Source: Vespula vulgaris
Lineage: Eukaryota; Arthropoda; Insecta; Hymenoptera; Vespidae
Assembly (NCBI RefSeq): GCF_905475345.1
Contig: NC_066595.1
Location: forward strand, 5,518,501 to 5,582,500
Direction of reading: 5' to 3'
Length of the DNA stretch: 64,000 bases
The position numbers were made by a program, and so were the translations under genes. Under the pieces are notes generated by a model. That model was not told the DNA's origin, ran no database searches, and was given only the letters and a program-made list of their open reading frames with translations. Within the stretch, counting starts at the first letter, position 1. Each line of letters opens with the position of its first letter. Positions 1 through 10,603 of this stretch are shown one piece after another.

Positions 1-601
1 GAAAAATGTGGATTTAATTTTGCGCAACGACGATATACATACGTACTTATCTTCCGTGTATAGCATCAACAACTCAAATGTCATAAGTTATATCTTCGTC
101 CTAAATCTGTTAAATAGTTAGCTGACAGCGACAATATCGTGATTCTTACTTTTCGTGGAATAATATTTTACACAATCGAAAAAATCATTAGCCTGAATAT
201 TTTCAGACGATGGCCTCGACGACCCATCATTATTATATATACATGATAATTTAATCTAATGCTTTATTTCAATTTTCTCCCAAAGTCGAGAAACGTCGAA
301 AGGAATCTCTATCATCAGCGTTTTTTAGTTGGGTCCAATTAAGAGAAAGAAAAGACAAAAACTTTATAGCCATGCAGTCTTCTTTTTTTTTGTCTTTTTT
401 TTTGTCATTTGTTTATGTGTTTTTTTTTTGCTTTTTATTTTCCCCCATTTATTCAAAATACCAAGTGACGTTCGTATTCGATGTATCTACGTGTAAAATA
501 TCTTGATTTTCTATGGACTCGTTAATTTAATAACGTCATACGCACTAACGATGTTATTTTCTAGTAATTTGACCAAATGCTTGACTTTGTTAATTGTTTC
601 T

Positions 602-648
<47 letters not shown>

Positions 649-650
649 GA
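602..650 (+). repeat. (CT)n microsatellite
   Basis: CT-rich run with a perfect core. Confidence 0.93.
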
Positions 651-1477
651 TGATCTATAAGCGTTCTTATAACTTCGTTCTTTTCGTATTTTATAGAGAC
701 ATCACAATCTTTATTCAACTACATCTAACTTCCGATAATCCGGGAATAAAGCGCTAATCCCACTAATTCTGTCAAATCTATTCTTATGTTACAACGTTCG
801 GAAACAAACTGTACAGGTTTTATCTTTTCGAAATCTCTCGTTTAAGAGGTCGAGCGATAAAGAACGAACGTTCGATGATCGATCGTAAAACGAGGAGATA
901 TACAACGACAAAAACGCGTCGTTTGCTTCTGGTTAACATTTTCCAGAGAAGATGGATAAATTCAAAGAGTAAAGATTATTCTTCTTCTTTTTTTCATATA
1001 GAAAGATAAGGATGTTGCAAGACGCAAGGTTCTTGATTATTAATTTTTTTTCTCTATTTTTTTTCCTTTTTTTGTTAATTCATCACAATCTTAATACATC
1101 GCCGAACGTGTTTTCATAATAAATATGATCGACGTATAGAATGGACTGCTGTTCTATCGTTAAAATTGTGGAACTTTAAAAGACAAAGAGACACACTGAC
1201 TATCTTTGTCTAGTATAATATAATTGGCCAATGAGTTCTTAGCGTTAACGGGTCAATGTTATTTGACGTATATTTCAAGCAGAAATTCTACAAATACGAG
1301 TTGTTCATTCTCGTTTGTCTAATGGGCTATTTTAAATAATAAATATATAAATAAACGATAATAGCATATATTTATCAGATTTTGATGCTTTGTTGAAAGA
1401 TTTAGTAATAGAAAAAAAATTAAAAAAAAAAAAAAAGAAAAAAGAAAACGAATATTTACTTACGCTTTTTCATGATT

Positions 1478-1515
1478 ATACACACACACATATATATATA
1501 TATATATACATATAT
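1478..1515 (+). repeat. (CA)n-(TA)n compound microsatellite
   Basis: Short CA run passing into TA. Confidence 0.92.
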
Positions 1516-2180
1516 GGCCCTGAGATATGTTCTACTATATTTATATACTTCGACGGTATAATAATCGATTTAATATCGTTATATAATCTAAGAAATGAGC
1601 AACTCGTCGTCGTGGCCATATAAGAGAAGAAGAAGAAGAAGAAGGATATGAAGAGGACACGCGCAGTTAATTTTATATGTCGATCTTAAACATGTTTTCC
1701 TTAAAGAGAAAAAAAAAAATGTTCTCTACCACACAACACAGCGCTCTAATGGTTCTCTTTCGAGCAGTTCGTAAATTCGCGTTCGTAAATCGTATTGTAG
1801 GTATGTATTTCGAATCGAACTTTGTAAATCGTTTGAACGATTTGTAGGTACTTACTTGGAACGGCGACTACAATTACAAGGACTCGTTTTCTTATTATCG
1901 ATAGAAACTTTGATTTTCGTTTTCTTATTCCTATTGATTATCGTACACACATATACGTATCGTTGGAAATTTCTACTTTCGTCGCTTTAATTTTCTTCTT
2001 TCTCGAAGAAAACCATCCATCCATCTATCAATATGCCGACTTAGTTGGCCTGAATAATATTAGCGACATAGTTTAAATCTATCGGGAGATATCCTACCGT
2101 GTATTTCCTTATCAACGCGTTCTCTAAACGCTTCTAATAGGTACGTTATATACGTGTATTTTTTTCACATATATTGGTTT

Positions 2181-2186
2181 TTTATT
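2181..2186 (-). terminator. Candidate polyadenylation signal AATAAA for exon 12b
   Basis: AATAAA on the minus strand about 580 nt after the TAG at 2765, on the far side of the (UGUA)n repeat. It is a candidate only; it lies in an A/T-run context. Confidence 0.22.
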
Positions 2187-2489
2187 TTTTTCGTAATTAT
2201 TTTTTTCCTCATTTTCCCTTTCCCATTTTATCCTTCCACTCATCCCTCCTCCCGTCTCCTCTTTTTTTTTCCCTTTACGAACGATAAGGAAAAATTATTC
2301 GTACGTAGCAGGAGGATGCGACGCTTCCAGTTACATATGTAAACGATGACGAGGAGCTAGCTCCGGATAGTTTTTCACAACAAATACACATAGCAATCGT
2401 GTTTCGTTTTGTTTTTGTCTCTAAAAAAAATAAAAAAAAAAAACAGCGCGGACCCAATTGGAAAGAATATACATTCGTACATACGTGTA

Positions 2490-2574
2490 TACATACATAC
2501 ATACATACATACATACATACATACATACATACATACATACATACATACATACATACATACATACATACATACAT
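2490..2574 (+). repeat. (ACAT)21 microsatellite in the 3' flank
   Basis: A perfect tetranucleotide run of about 85 bp. On the minus strand it reads (UGUA)n in RNA and lies about 190-275 nt after the stop at 2765, where it would be 3' UTR if exon 12b is used. Confidence 0.97.
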
Positions 2575-2764
2575 AAAACATCATACGTAGGTTGGTCCTA
2601 TCGTTCTTTCCCTTTCATTCCTCTCTGTATCCCAGCAACTCGTTGGACTAGGCACGATGCGAGGTGCGCAGTTTGAAAGGATAATTTGATAAAAAGTATG
2701 CGGCACCTCTCTCGTTTTCTCGCGTCATAAAGCGTATAGAAAAGTGGAAAAGTCGTATCTGGTT

Positions 2765-3123
2765 CTAGAGCGAATGTTGTTGTTGTTCGGTGGGTCGTGT
2801 TGTTTCGTCGATTTCAAGAGGATTCGAAGTAGTAATTATCGTCGTCGTCATCGTCGTCGTCGTTCTCGTTTGGGTAGTCGAGATGAGTATTTTGTTGTCC
2901 TGCTCGATGGCATCCATTTTGTTGTCGGAACCGTGCTCGGAAGCGATGTCCGAGCAGGCTGAGGACGATGGGACCATTTCGTCGAGAAAATCAAAGGAGG
3001 CCACTGCCTCGCGTTCCTTTTCGCCATACCTCACGAAAAAGTCCTCCCCGCGGTCGATTATGGACGGCCTCGAAGTTCCCCAAGTGGAAGGTCTTAGGAC
3101 GCGTTGTGCCTGTGCCGCTGATG
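2765..3123 (-). CDS. Exon 12b: distal alternative terminal exon or neighbouring gene exon
   Basis: 359 nt from acceptor TTGGTTTCTCAG|CAT to TAG at 2765-2767, 118 full codons. In phase 1 it completes an Ala codon after exon 11 and reads ASAAQAQRVLRPSTWGTSRP, SIIDRGEDFFVRYGEKEREA, VASFDFLDEM, then Ser/Asp-rich and Thr-rich sequence ending EQQQHSL. The first 80 residues have coding-like, non-repetitive composition and raised GC; the Thr run follows from a TCG/TCA repeat. A donor-like GTGAGG lies inside (Phe-Phe-Val-Arg), so the exon may be internal in some transcripts. It could alternatively belong to a separate downstream minus-strand gene. Confidence 0.55.
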
Positions 3124-3193
3124 CTGAGAAACCAAGCGCAGCGGGTCAACATGCCTCAGACACTTCATTCTTCGGCTTTCTTTTCGCGTTCTT

Positions 3194-3208
3194 TCTCGCT
3201 CTCTCTCG

Positions 3209-3267
<59 letters not shown>

Positions 3268-3277
3268 GCTCTCTTTC
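3194..3277 (+). repeat. (CT)n microsatellite with CGCTCT variants
   Basis: CT repeats with early TCGC interruptions. It lies just upstream (in transcript order) of exon 12b and forms a purine (GA) tract on the gene's strand. Confidence 0.95.
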
Positions 3278-4111
3278 TCCCTTCCTATACCGGCTCTAGC
3301 GGACACAGAGTAGCTCGGCTTAGCACTCTTTTTCTTTTTTGTTTTCTTATTTTCTTAGTTTTTTTTTCGTTTTATTTTTTGTTCGTTTTGCATATTACCT
3401 CTCCTTCCCCCTCTCTTTTTAGTTTCTTTTTTTTTACTATTTTCCTTATCCTTTCCTCTCGCCCTTCTTCGCGCGTCCCTTTCATCTCCTTTTTTTTTTT
3501 TACTTGTTTTTAAACATTTTTTTTCGTTTCTTTTTTCTTTCTTTTTTTTTTTTTTCAATTACATCCCACGCTACGCTTACTAATTTCTCTTTTACGATTT
3601 CGTTTATAGAGTTTATTAACCTCGTTTACGTTTAGGACGACTCGACTCGCATCATTTTACAATACGTGCACTTATCACCTAAGGACATGACGATTAATCT
3701 AATTAAATTTATCCATCGTAAGAGAGAAATTATATCGCTTGTGATCCTTGACGCAATTCCAAAATGAAAAATGTCGCGATATATTTCGATACTTTTCAAA
3801 GTCGAATGATAGTTAATAATTATTAATCGACGGTGAACGAAACTACGAATTGTTTTTGATATATAACAAATCGATCGATGTATGGTACGTATAAATAACG
3901 ATAGAAATGTTCTATTAAAATATACACATGTTATGCAAGATATTTATAGTTAGATATTAATGATTATAACAATTCATGTTTTTCTTTATTATCCTAATAA
4001 AAATTTTATATCAAATATCAAATTATTCCGGCAAATTTTTTTCTAAAGAATAAGTACGATTAATTAAGATTGGATTAGCATCGTTCGTTAATAATGAATA
4101 TATGTATAATA

Positions 4112-4117
4112 TTTATT
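4112..4117 (-). terminator. Candidate polyadenylation signal AATAAA for exon 12a
   Basis: AATAAA on the minus strand about 270 nt after the TAA stop. A second copy lies at 3985-3990. In AT-rich DNA such hexamers are common, so either is only a candidate. Confidence 0.3.
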
Positions 4118-4384
4118 ATTACGTCTATGAAAATGTATGAACAAATGGATGTATGTATGAAAAATTTGGAAAGAAAATTTTGAAAAGAAGTTTAAGGAAT
4201 TGCGTAAAGGTGATCACTTTCGCGTTGCGTCTTTCTCGTTACGCTCGTCTTCTGGTTAATAGTATGTTAGTAAGAGCCAATGAGAGGTAAACCATTTATA
4301 ATCGTACAATTCCGTATAGTTCTGTATGCTGGATCGAACAAAAGTTGTCATGATGAAAATATTCCTTCCCGACTGGTAAGACGA

Positions 4385-4464
4385 TTATAGAAATTGTTCG
4401 TCACTAAGCCGAACTACGTAGCTTTTCTTGTGACAATCAAAGCACACCGCGTAGGAGCTACCAT
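4385..4464 (-). CDS. NCKAP5: Exon 12a: proximal terminal coding exon
   Basis: 80 nt from a strong acceptor (TTTTTTTTCCATATTTTCTGTTCAG polypyrimidine tract) to a TAA stop at 4385-4387. In phase 1 it completes an Asp codon and reads DGSSYAVCFDCHKK, then SYVVRLSDEQFL and stop. The peptide is compact, with a C..C pair and no low complexity. The phase match with exon 11 and the strong acceptor make this a believable last exon, but the exon is short and I do not recognise the sequence as a known C-terminus. Confidence 0.6.
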
Positions 4465-7400
4465 CTGAACAGAAAATATGGAAAAAAAAGCTATGTACAG
4501 CGAGAGCTACTAGCGATTGTGTTAATTCGTGTATGCGTATCGTATACATATACGTATATAAGATCATTTGTAAAAGCTATTGTTTTATTTATGTTTTGCA
4601 AGTAAGATCAAACAGAGAAGACAAACGGATCGATGTTAACGTCCGTTTGTTGATCGATCATGAACAAATTTATCTTCACAAATTAAAACTTAGTTAAGAG
4701 ATTTTAATAATTTCTTTAATAAATTACTAATAAGTAAATAAATCTATGAACGAATTATATTTATATCTGGACAATCGCGTTGGTTTCATTCTAAGGATAT
4801 TAACTTCACTTTGTCATCATTTTCTTTTTTATCTATTTTTCTCTTCCTTTTCTTTTCTTTTATATTTTTATTTAAATTCTTGCGTTTTAGAAGAAAATAG
4901 CCAGGAAGAAGAGAAAAGATAGATAATAATGAAACACCTTAATTAACTCTTTGATAATCTTGTTAACATTTCATTCAAATTGAATGAAAAAATATCATCT
5001 CGATTACATCTTGCTTTTCGATAATGCGTATATGTATACGTACGTCTTTACAAAATTGTAAAAATTTTTGTAAGGACGTTTCTTGAGCGAGCATACGAAA
5101 GCATACGAAGCGTGAGCACGTTTCAGTTAAATCAAATGAAATTGATATTGCCACGTTCAGAACTTAAAGACATTTTTATAATATGTAGTGAAAAATAGAG
5201 TTGTGTTTAACGATTATCGATACTTGTTAAAAAATAATGATAAGACTTGATATTATCGATGTATCTACAATTAATAATAATATATCATAATTGATAAAAC
5301 TTTATCGGTATGTTTTTTATCAAAATAATTTGTTAAACAAATTGAATATGTACAGATCTAATTAATCAAAGAAATGCATTGTTGAAAAGATTCAGATATT
5401 GGAATGTTCAAATAATAGAGATTTTATTGAACTAACGTTTTCATTATTTTCTTAACCCGTTTACAACTAATAATTAAAATTACATTTTTTTCTTTTTCTT
5501 TTTTCTCCATTAATATGATTTCTCTCTTGTGTGATTACACGAATTTTCACGACGAACTTTGATACTCTTGATGATAAATCCAAAAATAAATTCATAATGA
5601 ACGAATGTCCGATCGTTTAATTCGATACAATATTCTCCGAAATCTTAGAAAGGTTAATCTCAGAAAGATTAAATATGTAAAAACTGTCAGATAATCTCCA
5701 AAAGATTAAATATGTTAACTGTTAAATATACCGATGCGATCATATTCACATTTTTTTAAGGCAAATACGAAACGAATCTTGAACATATTTTTACTTGTAA
5801 TGTTCAAGATCTATGAAAAAGGATCAATGATTATTGCGTAATTTAAAAATCGCCTATTAAAAACAACAATTCCGTTTAAAAAGTCGAAGAATTTGCAAAT
5901 AAAAAGATTCTATCGATTGGTTTATCGTTTGTATATAATAATCGATATTATCGTTAAGCACATCTCTAATAGAAAATCGCAGCCTTTCTGAAGATCAGTG
6001 TTAATAAGCATTGAAAGTGAGCACGGCTCGTTGATATGAGAAGATAAGAGATTTGAAGTTGCCATAAAAATCTTTATTACTTATTTATATTTGGTGAAGG
6101 TGCGATCGAACGAGATGAGCGGTAACGAGTAAGCGAAGTGAATTTGTTTCTTTACTTTTTTTTCTCTCTTTTTTTTTTTTTCATAAATACACGTGCTCGC
6201 GTTCGAGCGAGGGGAGGTGTTACGCGTTTGTTATACTTTACGACAGTGGTGCGTAAATTATTCATACTTGCAATTATTTTTTGTCAGGAGAGAAGCTTCC
6301 TTCTAATCCGATCATTTTATTCTTAATGAAATTTTGTAATCGAATACAGAATAAAAAACGAATTGTCCAAGGATCAATCTTCTTTTCCTTTTTTTCTTTT
6401 TCTTCAATAAAAAAATACAATTCAAGGATATGAAATCAACCTTCTTTCAGAATTTTTCAATTCTTTTTTTCTCTCTCGATGTAATCAGATAGGGAAGAAA
6501 AAAAGGAAGAAAAGAAAAACTTTTTATGCAACACTCGCAACATATCCGTGGATATTAGATAAGATAGACATTTAATCTGACTGAAACATGTTTTCCATTG
6601 ATTATATTATCGATATCATTAATTAATTGCAATGTAAATAAAAGTAAAGAAATAGTTTTTGCGCACCACTGTTTTACGAGAGACGATATGCAAGAAAAAA
6701 AGTAGAAACGGAGAGACGCGTTAACCTTATGAAAAAAGTGTACCTTTCTTTTGTCGTCGGTACCGATGTAACCTGTGCAAATGTCGGTAATCCGGTGGTT
6801 CATCTCCGGAATCACTACCTGCGGAACCACTGCTCGAGGTCGCCGAAGAACTTTCGCTACTTGCCAACATCACGTCTAGAAGGTTTGCTCTGGCCTGAAG
6901 AGAAAGAAAATGCGTATGATTTATTGAATCAAGTCTAGAGGTAAGAGGAGTGTAAAGCGTAGTTCTAACAAAATCACCAAAACTTTCAAAAAGCAATCCA
7001 ATTGTTCGTTTTACAACTTTAGAAAAATCTTTATATTGCTAAAAAAGAAAAATTTTTCTTTTAGCCGTTTTAAAAGAAAAATATTAGCCAAGCTCTATTT
7101 GAGAGAGCTATATTTGGGAAAGAGTACAAACAATTAAAAATTAAAAATTCGAGATACAATAATGAATAATAGTAAAAATATTAATTTATCGTATATCAAA
7201 TTTGTCTAGGTGTAACAAATATTGCAGATATAATAATTTTTTTTTCTTTTCATTCATAAAAACTTATAACGTGTAAAAACGAAGAATTGTCTTTCGTGAT
7301 ATTTATTTAATGTATCAGAAAGAAGAGAGATCGAGATCGGTATACCTTAGGATCTGTGAAGTCGATATCACGTTCAACGTGAACCCAACCAGTTGGGCAG

Positions 7401-8521
7401 CAGCAAGCAAGATCCAATTTTTCGAGCGCAACCTGAGGATCTTGATTGACCGAACTATCTTCGCCTTTTCTAATCATTCGATTTAATTCGTCGATAACGT
7501 CCTTCGACGTTGCTCGCTCGTGGAAGCTCAAAGATCTGTCCCTACCTTCGACCAATAGAGGTGCTCTCGCGGGGCTAACCTGACGAAACGAAAAGAAAGT
7601 TTCAGGAGAATGAACATAGAATTAGAAATAAATCTTTCACGTTCACTAACCACTGACCTACATGTTCTTCACGATAAATAAATTTATTCCCCTTACACTG
7701 TTTCCCTAAAAAAATATCATGTTTGCATATAACAATATGCATACGAATATTAACAAGAAAGTGATATTTTCGATAAAAATACATTTCGTTAAGGATCACT
7801 CGCACGTACGATTGAATTAAATAATTTATTCGAAATTCAATTTGGAAGTCGATACTTAAGTGCAAAGAATTGATGTATATGTATATAGGGTGAATCTATC
7901 TTAATAAATTCACGCGAATATTTTTGCAATTATTTGTAAAATTTTTGTCTACAAAATTGTTCGATATAACGAATAATATTAAAGATATTCGGGTACATAA
8001 ATCAAAATGGATCACTCTCTGTACGATAGTGAACGTGTTAAACGTGTATGGAAGTTTTCTTGAACTCACAACCGTGCTAGGGGTCGAAGAAGTAGCCGCT
8101 TCCTCGTCTTCTTCGGGAACAGCACCTAATTCGGTGGGTGCTACAGTTGTATAACCTACAGCACCTACTAAAGTGCTAGACCCTACAACACCAAGCATTC
8201 TATCTTCGGTTGGCAAAGGAGGTACTGCTATTTGTTCGAGCGGATCGTCCTCGTTGTTCACTTCAAGTATATTTTCCGAATTAGCACTTTCTTGCGACGA
8301 TGGAGATCTTTCTGTACCAATGGAAGAACCTTCGACGGCACATTCGCTTCTATTTCCAGGATTTTCTGAAAATATATTCAAACGTAATCCTTCGCATTTG
8401 AAAAGTTTATTAATTCCAAAGCTTAAAGTTACTTAATAGTACGACGTTTATTGTTCAATTAATTAAATAATTTATTAATACAGATTCTTAATGTTAAGAT
8501 CAAACTGAGACAATTTGAAAA

Positions 8522-8571
<50 letters not shown>

Positions 8572-10569
8572 AGAATCACATTTCTTTTTTTCTTTTCTAT
8601 AAAGAAAAAAAAAGAAAGATGTTCTTTCATATGACAAAGATAAAAAAATAAATTACTTAAATTACTTACAAATATACGGATTCTTAAAGCTAAGACGAAA
8701 CTTAGACGAATTTAAAAATAATATAGTATATTTCAGGAGGATCTTTTTCTTGTCGTAGAAAAAAAGGTTTACGATAATGACAAAGACAAAAATAAAATAA
8801 CTTATAAATTATTTACATATAAAAATTCTTAAAACTAGGACGTAAATGAGATAAGTTGAATATGATAACGCATCTTAGAATTGTTTTTATCTTCTTTAAA
8901 GCATAAAAAATTAGTTTTCGATGTAACAAATAACACTAGAATACACATACACATTAGAAAATAAAAATACGGATTTGAAGATGTTTTACAAACTTTTCAG
9001 ATCACGTTGATTCAATAATTACCTTCAATCGAATGGGTCGGCCCAGGGATATCGTTTTGTTCCGAAGAATTATTCGGTAATTCTGCCAAATACATTTGTT
9101 GCTCAGCTATGAAGGATAGGACACTTTGTAGGGCTTGTTCCCTGTCAGTTGGTGGTTTACCACTTCTCGAGGAAGTACTCGCGAGACTTTTGGTACTTTC
9201 GAATTTGACCAATCTGTAAAAGTCCCTGGTGAAATCGGTGCCGATCGAGGGTGAGTCAGGATCGTCGCTACAACCGGAGAGAGCCGCCGATGATCTTTTA
9301 CTCGAATTTTCTAAAACTCCTTCCTCGCTACTCCATGAAGCACCAGGGCTCGAAGCATACGGCCAAGGTCCGGCAGTCCTCGTATCCATCAACAGAGCGA
9401 CCTATCATAGATGGTTAGATTTTTTAATGCTTTGTGTTTCTTTCATAAAATTATACAGGCTGAGTCGTGGAATTGAAAAGGATTGTTTAGATATCGTTGA
9501 TCAGTGGTAACAAGGATAATTTTAATTATATTGTAAGGACAACGAAGATGCATTTAGAAAGTGCAATTGGATTATTTTATTTATTTATTTATTTATTTAT
9601 TTTTTTAATGGAACCATATATATTTCTATCCTTTCATGTTCATATACTTTTCAAAGCTTGTCAATAAAATTTTACAATGATTCACGACGTTTGCTTCAAT
9701 AAAGTATATCGTTTATTAAGAGACTTTAAATATCTCTTGGAATGTTTTTTTTTCCAAGAATTGAGAATATTCAGTAGACTCGGTTAATACGAATAATGTA
9801 ATTTCGAAGAAAAGAAAAATTGCACTTTTTTTTTATTTGTGTCCATTTTAGTTACCCATAATAAATTAGAATTATTATAGTATTGAAGTTTTATCTTCGA
9901 TGACAAAAAAAGACACAAACCGTTTCAATTCCGTGACTAACCCTGTAAAGCGAAATCAAGAAATTGTACCAATTCACCCCCTGCTCTATCGGCGAGGTAG
10001 CTGGCACCATTCCATAGACATTCGTTCGCATCCTCTTCGAGTTCCAAAGGATTGTGTTCTTTGATGGCAGGGAGTGCAGGCATAGCGGTACAAGCATTCG
10101 ATTCTTTCCACGCTGTAGATTCTGTTTGAACGAGGTCCTCCGTCGACAACGAAAAACTCCAGTCTTCCAATTCCGCCCTATCGTATTCCAACTCGAGTAA
10201 ATCTCGATGCTGTTGAGCGCTTCTGCTATCGTCCAATCTGAACAATAATAATATATATAAGTGAATTTTTTAATTAAATGTATATAAATATTTTATTTTC
10301 TATGATTATTGTCGGTAAAATCAATGGAATAAAAGAAGGACGAAAGGAAATTTAATAACGTTCACTACCATACGTATTTTTCATAAAAAAAATTAATCGT
10401 CAATGTTAAATGTTATTTTATATTTCCGACTTATTCGCTTCATGTAAAAATCATTCTTTTCTTTTCCTTTTTTTATTATTATTATTATTTTTTTCTTTCA
10501 TGCTTCTATCATCAATTAGGAAACATTTTCTATAGTCATTTATAGATTAAAATATAAGTGAGGAATTCG

Positions 10570-10603
<34 letters not shown>

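Larger units (their letters stand above)
1..2764. other. AT-rich 3' flank, no gene seen
   Basis: T- and A-runs, the CT, CA/TA, GAA (1625-1647) and ACAT repeats. Short ORFs lie in low complexity and none has coding character. Part of 2181-2764 may be 3' UTR of exon 12b. Confidence 0.7.

Noticed and set aside
2490..2574. CRISPR-like regular repeat
   Set aside because: It is a perfect tetranucleotide microsatellite without spacers, in eukaryotic DNA.
2790..3299. 169-codon plus-strand ORF
   Set aside because: Antisense shadow of the minus-strand exon 12b, then a CT repeat.
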